From: [Clostridium] hylemonae DSM 15053
GTDB taxonomy: Bacteria > Bacillota > Clostridia > Lachnospirales > Lachnospiraceae
Assembly (NCBI RefSeq): GCF_008281175.1
Contig: NZ_CP036524.1
Coordinates: 3,100,001 to 3,164,000 of the forward strand
Direction: 5' to 3'
DNA: 64,000 nt
Part shown: positions 10,895 through 21,074 of the stretch, one piece after another
Numbering within the stretch: position 1 is the stretch's first letter
How the letters are laid out: each line of letters starts with the position of its first letter
Notes under the pieces: generated by a model
Database searches by the model: none
Told to the model about the DNA's origin: nothing
The model's input: only the letters and a program-made list of their open reading frames with translations
Made by a program: the position numbers and the translations under genes

Positions 10895-12330
10895 TTATTT
10901 TTCTTCTGCGATGCTGTTCATCCTATCTTTAATCTGTCGTACAGAACTTTCATCCGGCCACATTACATACAATAACTGTTCTCCTGAGGAATAGCATATC
11001 TGCTCATCTCCTTTTCCAGTCGCAGCTGTGGATTCAATAGTCCATGATGTTCCGTCTGAAATCTGCATATTTATCATACGTGACATTTCATCCTGAGTCA
11101 TATTTGTCTCTACACAATTACTAATGTTCTTAAGTATTTCATTTGCACTTGTCAAAATTGCAGGTGACATCGCTTTCTGTAAGATAGCTGTCAGAACTGC
11201 TTCCTGGTTTTTCCTCTGATTATCTCCGGACTCAAAGCTATATCGTTCTCTTGAAAATGCTAATGCTTCGTCTCCGTCCAGATGATTGACACCTTTCTTA
11301 AAACTGCTGCCCATCGCTGTAAATTCATAATCAGAATTTACATCTATACCCCAAGCGCATCTACAATCGTAATCAACGATGTAAAGTTCACTCTTGCATA
11401 ATAGCTAATATCAATTCCATATATCCTTTCCAGAGTATTCATGGAAACATCCACACCATATATCCCCGCATGTGTCAATTTATCTCTCTGTTCTCCAGAA
11501 ATGTCCGGAATAGGCACATAATAATCCCTTGGCGTTGTAGTCAGCAGAATCTTTTTTGTACTGGGATTTACTGTCATAATAATATTTACATCGCTCCTGC
11601 TGTTTGTTGTAATCGGTCCAGAAACATCAATTCCACTAATATAGATGTTAAAAGGAGTCTCTATATCAGCCTCATCTGCTTCAACAGGAGTATCAATTCC
11701 ATATTGATATAAAATCCTTATTTCTGATGAATAATCCTCTATTGCATCATCCAGTATTCCTGCAAACGCTTCATTATAAATCGCTGCATCAATCCGGCCT
11801 TTTAAAAGAGCTTCCGCCTCTTCCTGTAGCGTGTCATACTCTTCAAGCTTCATATCTCTGCCTATGACTTTCTGCACATCTTCGATCATTTTCCCGTTAT
11901 TTTCCTGGTCCACCGATGTCTGCACTCCAAAGCGGTAGTTTTTGCGGCCAGCAGATTTGCGGCCGGATCATCTTTTGACCACAACGATCATATTGTCTGT
12001 CTTGTAGGTTGCTCCTCCTACATCCTTCATAAGCTGGGCGGCCTGCATGATATAGAAAATGCCTGCGGCCGTCGCGGCGCTTATAAGGACACTCAGGACA
12101 ATTCCAACAATATGTATCTTGTTCTTTACATACTGCAGGCCGAAACAGACCGCAAATAACAGGATAAGCAGTCCGAACATTACTGCCATATATTTTGCCG
12201 GCAGCCATCCGCTGTTAAAGACGACTACAGCCAGTACAACGGAAAGCAGCAGCTGTAGAAGTGTAATAAGCCTGCCCGCCATATGTGTACTTTTCTTCTT
12301 ACTTGAATGCGTATGTGTATGCTTTTTCAT
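10895..12330 (-). CDS. LytR-CpsA-Psr (LCP) family ligase
   Basis: About 479 residues. The N-terminus is histidine-rich and cytoplasmic (MKKHTHTHSSKKKS) followed by three hydrophobic helices, then an extracellular LCP domain with FNIYISGIDVSG, SDVNIIMTVNP, TTTPRDYYVPIP and HLDGDEALAFSRERYSFE, the conserved arginines and acidic residues that bind the polyprenyl-pyrophosphate glycan. LCP enzymes attach finished capsule or wall polymers to peptidoglycan. The ATG at 12330 has GGAG six bases upstream. Two frameshifts (near 11940 and 11330). The gene lies in the EPS operon between the Ig-like protein and the phosphoglycosyltransferase. Confidence 0.88.
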
Positions 12331-12345
12331 ATGTATCTCCACTTC

Positions 12346-13044
12346 TTATTGTACTGTCAAACTAAATGTTTTACGTCCGACGTATTGCCCTCGCTGTCAC
12401 TGACATAGAATCTGAGTTCATATGTCCCTGCAGTATTTATGTCATACTGGCCGTCCACATGAATATGACGGTATAGCGTATTCTGGTCATCTTTATCATC
12501 CGCCACGCCTTTCACATAACTGAGGGCATCAAAACCCCGCCCGCCTTGATCTGAGCATTGTCGGCATTCAGCGCGATGACCGGCCTTACTCCGTCCGGCT
12601 TTAATTCTTCACTGTCAGAAGCCTCGTCTTTGTCTCCCGGTGTGTGATCTTCTCCGTCTTTCTTTCCTTCCGTTTTTCATCCGGCATGTCACTGCTTTCA
12701 TCCGGTGCGCCCGCCTGTATCCCCGTGGCAAATTTCACTTTCCGCACAGCAGTCCCGACATTCCTGTTGCTGTCCATGACTCCGTAATATACGACCGCCT
12801 TCCCATTTTCCAGAGGTACGATCTTATATACAAAACCGCATCTGACAAGTCGCCGTCCCTGTCATCCTCTGCCGATACTCCTTTTAGAAGGCCACTGTAA
12901 TCATCTCCTTCTGTGTAGGATATCTCCATCTCTTTACGACAATTTCAGGCGGTTTGTCATCATGCCCTGCATACAGAAAAATGATACCAAAGCAAGGACT
13001 GCCGAACCTGCTGCCAGAGCCAGGGCCAATAACCGTTCCTTCAT
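12346..13044 (-). CDS. Exported Ig-like domain protein of the EPS operon
   Basis: About 233 residues. It starts with a signal peptide (MKERLLALALAAGSAVLALV). The mature part shows two Ig-like or cadherin-like modules: KPPEIVVK..EGDDYSGLLKGVSAEDDRDGDLSD, and near the end DINTAGTYELRFYVSDSEGNT, where SAEDDRDGDL and AGTYELRFYVSD are features of DUF5011/HYR-type surface repeats. A charged Pro/Glu/Lys linker joins them. Function is unknown; position between the tyrosine kinase and the LCP ligase suggests a role in EPS export, attachment or sensing. Start at 13044 with GAGGG nine bases upstream. Several frameshifts; C-terminal frame chosen to end SLTVQ at 12346. Confidence 0.7.
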
Positions 13045-13057
13045 CTTATGTTACCCT

Positions 13058-13739
13058 CTACTTTTTCCCGTATTCTCCATAATACTTTCCATAATATTTT
13101 CCGTAATATTTATTCTGCTTCATATTCACTTTGTTTAATACAACGCCAAGGATCGGACAATTAGATTTCTCCAGCTGTTCCTTTACAACTCTTGCGAACT
13201 TATAGCTGATGGCATTTGCCGCTATCACGAGCACTGCCGCGTCACACACAGCAGCAGCGATCGCGCTGTCAATAACGCTGCCCAGAGGCGGAGCGTCTAT
13301 GATTATGTAATCATAGATCTTTCTGCACTGGTGATAAAAGAACTGAAGCGCTTATTCCCAAGCAGTTCTGCCGGGTTCGGCGGTACCACTCCGGAAAATA
13401 TGACCATCAGTCCCGGTTCCTGGGTTTTGTATATGATATCGTCCACCTCCGACTGTCCTGACAGAAAATGACTGAGCCCTTTTAAATCCCCATTCACTTT
13501 ATGCCTTCCCATCAATACTGATTTTCTCAGATCCGCATCCACAAAAGCACTCTCTTTCCGCCCTCTGCCAGCGATTGTGCCAGTGACAGCGATACTGTAC
13601 TTTTCCCTTCGTTAGAGTACAGCTTGTAAATACGATCACTTTATTGTCAGCCTGAAAATTCCACATTCGTACGAAGGGTCTTATATGCTTCATTGCTGCG
13701 GTAATCTTTTGTCATATTCTTTAAATATATTTCCTGCAT
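13058..13739 (-). CDS. CpsD/CapB-type bacterial tyrosine kinase
   Basis: About 227 residues. The start MQEIYLKNMTKDYRSNEAYK is typical of CpsD kinases; the ATG at 13739 follows a perfect AAGGAGG. Then NKVIVFTSCTPNEGKST (after repair) is the Walker A, LLIDADLRKSV the Walker A', and a Walker B-like stretch follows. The C-terminal tail contains three repeated YYGK units plus YGEYGKK, the autophosphorylation tyrosine cluster. The kinase works with the Wzz-like activator encoded just upstream and the CpsB phosphatase to control EPS chain length and output. At least three frameshifts. Confidence 0.88.
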
Positions 13740-13753
13740 TTCCATCATCCTCC

Positions 13754-14523
13754 TTACCGCTTCATACTCTTCACAAATTTCCTGGCGGACATGCCCTTTA
13801 CCTTTTAGACTTTTGACCCCTTCCTGAATTGGAATGGATGTCAGGACATTCAGTCCAAGGTAATGCTCTACGTCATCCGGTGTCTTAATCGTATCGTCCA
13901 GCACAAATATGAGCACAATAATGCCAAGAGCAATGATAAGTCCCAGAAGACCGCCTATCGCCATATTTTTTACAAGGCTTGGCGACGAAGGTTCCGTCGG
14001 AAGATTTCCTCTTCAAACGTATTTACGGAATCTGCATCCATGATCTCTGTTATCTGTATACTCACGGATTCACGCAGTGCATCTGCAATTTCCTTAGCCA
14101 ACTTCGGATCCTGATTCTCAACTATGATCGTCAGTATTCTCGTGTCCACAGGTGTCTCGGCTGTGATCGTTTCCTCCAGTTCCTCTGCTTCCATATCCAG
14201 ATTCAGCACTGCTATCACCTGCTCCAGAACCGGTCTGCTCTTTACGAGTTCCATATAATCTTTGGTCAGCTGTGTCCCGGTCTGAATGTCGCTGTAGGTC
14301 ACGCCGGCCTGCTGTCCTGCTTCGTAAGAACATACATCTTTGTCGTGGATGAATACATTGGCGTTATAAACATCTTTGTTCCTGCAAACGCAAGCAAAGC
14401 CATAAAGATCCCCGCCAGAATAACAAGGTGTATCTTACTCCACACAGCCAGAAACAATTCTGTCAGGTCTATGTTTATCTCATCATTTTCAAATTCTCTG
14501 TTTGCAACACTATTTTGATTCAT
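13754..14523 (-). CDS. Wzz-type chain-length determinant / kinase activator (CapA/YveK family)
   Basis: About 257 residues with an N-terminal helix (LAVWSKIHLVILAGIFMALL), an extracytoplasmic domain with ATKMYVLTKQ, TYSDIQTGTQLTKDYMELVK, RPVLEQVIAVLN, and a C-terminal helix (GGLLGLIIALGIIVLIFVLD) ending in a short cytoplasmic tail (DDVEHYLGLNVLTSIP) that contacts the kinase. This is the Wzz domain layout of Gram-positive capsule activators. ATG at 14523 overlaps the end of cpsB by 14 bases. The stop (13754-13756) lies inside the Shine-Dalgarno sequence of the kinase gene. Frameshifts occur near 14300, 13970 and 13790. Confidence 0.87.
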
Positions 14524-15240
14524 TCTCAACCCTTTTCTTCAGCATTATCTTCGCATTGCTGAAAAATATCCTCCTCATATAGTCTTCTCCATATTTTTCT
14601 CCACATAATCTGCCGCCTTCTTCATTCTCGGAGCCCGGTGCGCGGCGCCGTGGGCATCCGTTCCCACACAGAACACCAGATCCCGGTCCATAAGTTCCTT
14701 TACAAATCTTTTTATTTTCCTGCGCTGTCACCGGTTATACTTCCGGCATTGATCTGCAAATGCGCGCCCATCTCCCACAGATGCTCTGCAAAACCACATT
14801 TTCCACAATACATTCATATCTTTCCACATGAGCCAGGATGACCTCGTAACCGTTCATCTGAAGCTGCTGGATCCCCTGCTGGATATACGTATATGTATCG
14901 GAAGGGAAAATTCAACGAGAATATATTCTCTACGGTTCATGCTGAGTATTCTTCCTTTTAACTTTGCGGGAATATCCTGCCCAAAGTAGATCTCAGTTCC
15001 GAGATATACGCGGAACCGCTCATCGATCCTGTGCGCAGCCCTTCTCAGCAGCTTTAATCTTTCAAGCAGCACGTCCGGATGTTCCTTTCCTCTTCTCGGA
15101 TGGTAATGAGGTGTGGCTATCATGCATCGGATTCCATCGTCATAGGCTGTTTTCAGCATCCGTTCCATCTCTTCCACACTCCTGGCTCCGTCATCGACCG
15201 CAGGCAGTATATGGCAGTGCATATCTATATATCCGCCCAT
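14510..15240 (-). CDS. PHP-type tyrosine-protein phosphatase CpsB/CapC
   Basis: About 243 residues. MGGYIDMHCHILPAVDDGA gives the PHP metal motif HxH; then MIATPHYHPRRG, YLGTEIYFG, and VFCVGTDAHGAAHRAPRM complete the manganese-dependent phosphatase active site. It dephosphorylates the CpsD-type kinase. It is the first gene after the putative invertible promoter and is preceded by AAGGAAG before the ATG at 15240. The stop at 14510 overlaps the wzz-like gene. Two or three frameshifts in the second half. Confidence 0.9.
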
Positions 15241-15322
15241 AAATCTTCCTTTCTAAATACTTATTTCCATATCTTTGTCCTGAGACAAAGGCCTTATTTC
15301 ACGGCTTCCGGGCAGCCCGTAA

Positions 15323-15347
15323 TATGGTAAAGTACACTTTAAAGTAC
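15323..15347 (+). repeat. Left inverted repeat of putative invertible EPS promoter
   Basis: The 25-base sequence begins TATGGTAAAGTACACTTTA. Its reverse complement recurs at 15435-15457 with the core AAAGTACACTTTA intact. The two differ by two substitutions and a two-base length difference, which may itself come from the deletions seen across this sequence. The pair brackets the only obvious promoter of the EPS operon, next to a small serine recombinase gene. Confidence 0.75.
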
Positions 15348-15373
15348 TTCGAAAGAAGTGCTTTTTTATTTTG
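15343..15373 (+). terminator. Terminator-like hairpin inside the invertible segment
   Basis: Read on the plus strand, AGTACTTC (15343-15350), a GAAA tetraloop and GAAGTGCT (15355-15362) form an eight-pair stem with one G-T pair, followed by TTTTTATTTTG. In the present orientation it faces away from the EPS genes. If the segment were inverted, the same hairpin and U-run would face the EPS operon, giving an OFF state both without promoter and with a terminator. Confidence 0.6.
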
Positions 15374-15397
15374 TAAAAATATAAAATCGCTATATAT

Positions 15398-15425
15398 ATT
15401 ATAACCTTTCCTGTACTAAAAACAA
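15398..15425 (-). promoter_or_regulatory. EPS operon promoter within the invertible segment
   Basis: Reading leftwards, TTGTTT (15420-15425) and TATAAT (15398-15403) with a 16-base spacer form a sigma-A promoter pointing at cpsB, about 160 bases upstream of its start codon. It lies wholly between the inverted repeats, so the current orientation is ON. No other convincing promoter is visible between the recombinase gene and cpsB. Confidence 0.75.
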
Positions 15426-15434
15426 GTATTTTAC

Positions 15435-15457
15435 GTACTAAAGTGTACTTTTACATA
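15435..15457 (-). repeat. Right inverted repeat of putative invertible EPS promoter
   Basis: GTACTAAAGTGTACTTTTACATA on the plus strand spans 23 bases and is the near-exact reverse complement of 15323-15347. The central AAGTGTACTTT is itself almost palindromic, as is common at serine-recombinase crossover sites. It lies 23 bases from the end of the recombinase gene. Confidence 0.75.
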
Positions 15458-15479
15458 TTTTTATGTATTGCACATTTTC

Positions 15480-16063
<584 letters not shown>

Positions 16064-16081
16064 GCGAATAACCCTCCTTAT

Positions 16082-16994
16082 TCATATTGAGAAACTATTT
16101 TCAGTTATCTCTATTTTAGAAGAATTATTCCATAAATTACTACTGTAAATTTTTCCAACTTCCTGGCCTCTCGGACTTCCCGCCACTCCGCCTATACCTG
16201 TCTCACGCAGACTTACGTCCATCTTTTCACCGACTTCCCGCATGGCGTCGATGACCTGGTCCACCGGTATCTGACTCACAATGCCGCCAGTGACATGTCG
16301 GCTGCTGCCATGGCGTTCACCGCTCCGCCCACATTCCGCTTAACGCACGGTACTTCCACAAGTCCTCCTACCGGGTCGCACACAAGACCCATCAGGTTTT
16401 GAGCCATAGCACAGGCATGTCCGATCTGGTCAAAGCTGCCGCCGCGCACATAGGTGATGGCAGCCGCGGCCATTCCGGAACCGGATCCAACTCTGCCTGG
16501 CAGCCGCCGGAGGCTCCCGCGAGAAACGCCCGGTTTGCGATCACCTGCCCGATACCTGCCGCAACATACATGGCCTCTATCATCCTTTCTTCCGGCACAT
16601 CATACTCCCTGAAATACGTCACGAGCACTGCCGGGAGCACCCGCAGGCCTGCGTGGGCGCGGCCACTATACGCTTCATGCAGGCATTATTGCATCCCATC
16701 TTTAATGCTGTCGTCATGACTTTCGCCATATAGCCGCCGCAAAGTGGTTCCCCTGTCTTTGCATACTCTTCCATAAGGCCGCCCTCTTTCCCCACAAGAC
16801 CGCTTCTGGAGATGAGCCCCGGCTCATATGCGTCGACTCCGTCGAGCATAGCCTGCCACATATGCTTCATCTCTTTCAAGAATCTTTGGAGCGACATCAC
16901 GCTCAGCCGCATCTTCTAACTGGACTGCCTTCCAGAAAGATATCTCTTCCTTCTCACATCTTGCTCTGACCTCTTCTATTGATTGAAATGACAT
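16082..16994 (-). CDS. sdaAA: L-serine dehydratase, iron-sulfur-dependent, alpha subunit
   Basis: Converts L-serine to pyruvate and ammonia together with the beta subunit, using a labile [4Fe-4S] cluster. About 304 residues. Readable parts include GLMEEYAKTGEPLCGGYMAK, MGCNNACMKRIVAAPT, GATGGCQAE-like glycine-rich sequence, VCDPVGGLVEVPCVKRNVGG with the cluster cysteines, and the C-terminal MREVGEKMDVSLRETGIGG. ATG at 16994 (MSFQSIEEVRARCEKEE). It lies 22 bp after sdaAB in the same operon. Three or more frameshifts. Confidence 0.92.
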
Positions 16995-17016
16995 ACGTTC
17001 TTCTTCCTCCCGCCGC

Positions 17017-17693
17017 TTATTTCTCTTCGATCTTCCATTTACATTCAGGAATGTGACATTGACGATTCCCTTTTCCTTCCAGCCGGTCGAGCGCGTCTCT
17101 TGACACGACCTGGTCGGTCTCCACTACCATGACCGCACAGCCGCCTTTCTTATCGCGGAACACCTGCATCGTAGCTATATTGATGTCCTCTTCGCTCAGG
17201 GACGCCGCAACTTCCGTAATACATCCCGGCTGGTCGATATTGCGCACAATGAGCGTATTGCTCTCGCCGCTGAAACTAACGTCTATACCGTCCAGTTTGC
17301 TGACACGTATTCTGCCGCCTCCGATAGAATATGCCTCGATCTTCATTTTCTCCGCGCCGTCTGCCTCCAGTATGATCTGCGCCGTGTTCGGATGCGCTCC
17401 CCTGATCTCCTTTTCTGAAATGGTAAACTCCATTCCTTCCTCCGCTGCGATCTCAAAGCTGCCGGGTATACGCATATCGTCAGGCTTCATCCCCAGAAGT
17501 CCGGCGACGATCGCCCGGTCTGTCCCGTGGCCTTTCCCCGTAGCCGCAAAGAACCGTGCAGATAGATCGTGGCTCTTCCCGGCCTTCTGCCAAATAACTG
17601 GGTGCTGATCAAGCCGATGCGTACCGCTCCCGCCGTGTGGGAACTGGACGGCCCCACCATCACCGGTCCCAGAATATCAAATATACTGCCCAT
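17017..17693 (-). CDS. sdaAB: L-serine dehydratase, iron-sulfur-dependent, beta subunit
   Basis: About 226 residues. The start MGSIFDILGPVMVGPSSSHT contains the PSSSHTAG motif that marks this subunit. The C-terminal 75 residues are an ACT domain (NTLIVRNIDQPGCITEVAAS, CAVMVVETDQ), a probable serine-binding regulatory fold. One frameshift near 17500 separates an intact C-terminal part from the N-terminal part. It is the first gene of the sdaAB-sdaAA operon, behind a strong sigma-A promoter at 17731-17759. Confidence 0.93.
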
Positions 17694-17730
17694 GTTATAA
17701 CCTCTCTTTTCTTAAGTTTTGCTTTCTTTT

Positions 17731-17759
17731 ATTATACTTTGGTTCCGGGCGGTTTACAA
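17731..17759 (-). promoter_or_regulatory. sigma-A promoter of sdaAB-sdaAA
   Basis: TTGTAA (17754-17759) and TATAAT (17731-17736) are separated by exactly 17 bases and point at sdaAB, whose start codon is about 38 bases further on. No operator was recognised beside it. Confidence 0.75.
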
Positions 17760-17861
17760 CGACTATTTCACCCTCCTGACCTGAGTCTGCCAAGACACCC
17801 TTTCCACAGATTTCACATAATATGCATTAACTACTATATTTATGAGAGAAGGCACATTGGT

Positions 17862-18758
17862 ATGTATTTTTATTTCCCCTGCTGCTCCTGTTTTTGATGG
17901 CTGGCAGTTATATTTCATTTTCGTAAAAAAAGAATCATCTGTAAAATAAAATGTATGTGTACTGAAGAAAAGCTGGAACTGCTCAACGAAATTACCGCCC
18001 CTTTGGTTTCAGCTATGAATTATGCCATGATGTTTTACTTCCCGTACAGATGCATGGCAGAAAGAATTCGGATACAGCGGTCTCTACGATAAAACGCCGT
18101 TCATTTTAATATGGTGTTCGACTGCGAACCTGTTTATTTTGATCACAACGGACGTACCTGGCTGATCGAATTCTGGAAGGGCCAGTATGGCATCAATATC
18201 GGCAGTGAGATCGGCATCTATCAGGCAGAAGATATTATTCCCCTGCCGAAAGAAAAATGTACTGTTTCACGCTGTACCGGAAAAGGATATGGTCTCGTTC
18301 TCTGTCCGTCTGTTCAACGGCACTTCTCTTCTATATTCCCTGTCCCGCCGGAAACACTGGTGGCTTGCCGGCTTCAGCATGGGATGTTATTCTGTGCCCG
18401 AACTGCTGAAAATGGAGATCACCATATCCTTCGGAAACCGGCAGATGATGCATGCCTTTCTGGGCGGTATGAAAAGACCGGATACCGTCCAGGCGAGATC
18501 AGCATATGTGGTAATTTGTCTCCTTTGATTTCGACAGGCCCAAAACACGGCAGCCCCGCATGTCACATCTTCTCAACTCGGCATGGGCTCTGGAAAGACC
18601 GGCTGTTCCTCTTTCTCTACTGCCGGGTCACGAAAGTATTCTGCCACACACTTGATAAACTCCTGTACCTGTATGAGTATCTGCCGTTCGTCTTCCGTCA
18701 CATGATGCGCATTCACTGCTATTCCCACCGCAGACACCAGAGGAGGAAACGATCATGA
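17862..18758 (+). CDS. DUF4474 domain protein, membrane-anchored
   Basis: About 298 residues. It starts with a hydrophobic N-terminal anchor (MYFYF, then LLLLFLMAG after repair). The core is the DUF4474 domain: WQKEFGYSGLYD, MVFDCEPVYFDHNGRTWLIE, WKGQYGINIGSEIGIYQAED, and later KHWWLAGFSMGCYS. A second hydrophobic, basic C-terminus follows (LDKLLYLYEYLPFVFRHMMR). The family is common in Lachnospiraceae and has no assigned function; the WxIEFWKGQYG motif looks like a catalytic or binding core. The stop overlaps the next start codon (ATGA), so it is coupled to the phosphoesterase. Several frameshifts are bridged; the C-terminal frame is chosen because of this overlap. Confidence 0.75.
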
Positions 18759-19626
18759 GCACAGCCGCCCGCCTGGACTTAGCTTTTAAAAACGCCCCTG
18801 TGCTGCCTTTGGAGCCTGATTCCAAATATGTACTGTTCAGTGACTGTCACAGAGGGACGGGTACTTCAAATGATAATTTTCTAAAGAATCAAAATTTATA
18901 TTTTGCAGCACTTAAACATTATTATGACCGGCAGTTCACTTATATTGAGCTTGGAGACGGAGATGAATTGTGGGAAAACCGGTCTGTGGAGCAGATAAAA
19001 TCTATCCATGACAATACGTACTGGCTCCTGTCGCTCTACTACAGGCAGAAACGGCTCTGGATGCTCTACGGCAACCATGATCTCGTAAAACGGAATCCCC
19101 GTTACTCAAAACAACATTTTTCTTCATATATTTGCAGTACAAACAAGACCGAGCCGTTGTTTCCCGGCGTCACCTTCTATCAGGGATTAATATTGAAAGA
19201 CTCCTCGGCACAAGAGACGTCTACCTCACGCACGGCCACCAGGCTGATGATCTGAATTCGGTCCTCTGGAAGCTCTCCCGCTTCCTCGTGCGCTACATCT
19301 GGAAACCGCTGGAACATATCGGCTTTCTGGACCCCACAAGTGCGGCGAAAACAACACAAAGAAGAGAAAACAGAGCGGCTGCTCACAGACTGAGCTGGAC
19401 AACGGAATCCTCATCATATCCGGTCACACACCGGCCGATGATCGGTACAAAAGAATCCCCGTACTTTAATACCGGAAGCTGCGTACATCAAAGGTGCATT
19501 ACATGCATTGAGATCACAAACCGTTGCATGACCCTCGTAAAATGGACGCTGCGCACGCGGGACGACATGACGCTCTATGTCGGAAGAGAAGAACTCGCAG
19601 GCCCCGTCTGCATAGACGAATATTGA
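18755..19626 (+). CDS. Calcineurin-like metallophosphoesterase
   Basis: About 290 residues. Metal-binding motifs appear in order: LFSDCHRGTGTSNDNF (DxH), YIELGDGDELWEN (GDxxE/D), LYGNHDLVK (GNHD), LTHGHQAD (GHxx) and, after repair, GHTHRP followed by YFNTGS. A phosphodiesterase or phosphatase acting on an unknown substrate. Start ATG at 18755 follows AGAGGAGG and overlaps the DUF4474 stop, so the two are translated together. Two frameshifts, near 19190 and 19400. Confidence 0.85.
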
Positions 19627-19681
19627 CCGCCCGGCTGTAAATTTCCGGTAACCGCAAAAGACACCGCCGCCCATCTGCAGG

Positions 19682-19710
19682 TTGTCAAATCACCCGGGAT
19701 ATGATAAGAT
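19682..19710 (+). promoter_or_regulatory. sigma-A promoter of the DUF4317 gene
   Basis: TTGTCA (19682-19687) and TAAGAT (19705-19710) with a 17-base spacer lie about 34 bases before the start codon of the downstream gene. Confidence 0.6.
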
Positions 19711-19743
19711 TGTGTACAGTTTTTTAGAAGGAAGTGTTGCGCA

Positions 19744-20854
19744 ATGAATAAAAAGAAGTACTCGAGATCCGCAAGCAGTTTTCACCGGAGAACTGCACGA
19801 TCACCGAATCTGCGGCTGTTATGTAGACCATGAAAACAGAAGATACTGGAACTTAAGAAGGCATTTTTTTCCATGCCGGAGGATGAGGCTTTAAATATTT
19901 CGATATATTTAAAAGACTCTCCGCACGATCGGAAAGAATCTCATGAATATGGAATTTCCTCTTGACCAGGAAAAGCCGGGGGGCACGCAGGACTTTCTGC
20001 TCAAACTGCGCGACAGCCGCCTGGAAGATGAGATGATCGTCGAAGAATTCTATGATAAAGTCATTGAGAATTACATTTATGCCGAGAACTATTATATCAT
20101 TCTCATCCATGCCGCCTATGATATACCCGGGAAAGCGTCCGATAACATGGAAATGTTTGACGCCTCGGACGAAGTATACGAGCATATCATGTGCAGTATC
20201 TGCCCGGTCAATCTGTCCAAGGCGGGCTTAAGCTACAACGCCGCGACAAACAGCATCGAAGACCGCATCCGCGACTGGATCGTGGACGCTCCTGCAAAGG
20301 GATTTCTTTTCCTGCCTTTCAGGACCGTTCTTCCGATATACATAATATCTTATACTACTCAAAAAAGCCGGAAGAACTGCAGCCCGACTTTATTGAACAT
20401 GTGCTCGGCAGTACGATACCGCTTACGGCCAAAGACCAGCAGGAGACTTTCCACGCCATCGTAAGCGATACGCTCGGGGAGGAATGCGATTATGAGGTTG
20501 TCCGCAATATACACGATAATCTGACGGAGCTTATCGAAGAGCATAAGGAAGCGCCGGAGCCGCTTGAGCTTTCACGCCCGGATGTGAAACGCCTTTTGAA
20601 AAAAGCGGTGTCCCAGATGAACGGATGGAATCTTTTGACCGTGACTATGAGGAGATCATCGGAGAAAAGAACTCACTTCTCGCTTCCAATATTGTAAATA
20701 CGAAAACATTCCAGATCGAGACGCCGGATGTGATCGTAAAGTCAACCCGGAACGTTCCGACCTTGTTGAGACGAAGCTGATCGACGGCAGAAAGTGTCTT
20801 GTGATCGCGATAGACGACCATCTGGAAGTGAACGGGATCGAGATCGTAAAATAA
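19744..20854 (+). CDS. DUF4317 family protein
   Basis: About 370 residues, the normal length of this Firmicutes family. Diagnostic stretches are MNMEFPLDQEKPGGTQDFLL, EEFYDKVIENYIYAENYYII, DASDEVYEHIMCSICPVNLS, and near the end DVIVKVNPER-like and DLVETKLIDGRKCLVIAIDD. No catalytic motif is known; the protein appears soluble and cytoplasmic. ATG at 19744 with AAGGAAG upstream. Frameshifts near 19790-19930, 20310 and 20620 break it. It stands alone between its own promoter and a tRNA gene. Confidence 0.85.
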
Positions 20855-20876
20855 TTTAAAAAGTGCAAAAAAACAT

Positions 20877-20905
20877 TTGCCATATCGCATAATGTATGGT
20901 AGAAT
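20877..20905 (+). promoter_or_regulatory. Promoter of tRNA-Leu
   Basis: TTGCCA (20877-20882) and TAGAAT (20900-20905) with a 17-base spacer lie just upstream of the tRNA. Confidence 0.6.
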
Positions 20906-20915
20906 ATTTTTGCGA

Positions 20916-20997
20916 GCGGAGATGGCGGAATGGCAGACGCGCTAGATTCAGGTTCTAGTGGGAGTTATCCTGTGAGGGTTCAAGTCCCTTTCTCCCA
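20916..20997 (+). tRNA. tRNA-Leu (CAG anticodon)
   Basis: Long variable arm, anticodon stem CTAGA/TCTAG with loop TTCAGGT, D-arm GGCGGAATGGCAGACGCG and T-arm with GGTTCAAGTCC. The 5' acceptor strand GCGGAGA would pair with TCTCCGC, but the sequence has TCTCCCAC. Inserting one G restores perfect pairing and the expected discriminator A, so a one-base deletion near 20996 is likely. An inverted repeat terminator follows. Confidence 0.93.
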
Positions 20998-21002
20998 CTG
21001 GA

Positions 21003-21045
21003 AAAAGCACCAAACACCGTAGTATTCACGGCATTTGGTGCTTTT
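21003..21045 (+). terminator. Bidirectional terminator between tRNA-Leu and ogt
   Basis: AAAAGCACCAAA (21003-21014) and TTTGGTGCTTTT (21034-21045) form a perfect 12-pair stem with A- and T-rich ends, serving both the tRNA on the plus strand and ogt on the minus strand. Confidence 0.85.
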
Positions 21046-21074
21046 CACATATTTTCAAAACGAGACAAGCAATT

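Noticed and set aside
13979-14518. 179-codon plus-strand open frame with many Cys and Tyr
   Set aside because: Shadow of the Wzz-like gene on the other strand; composition is that of a reversed coding frame.
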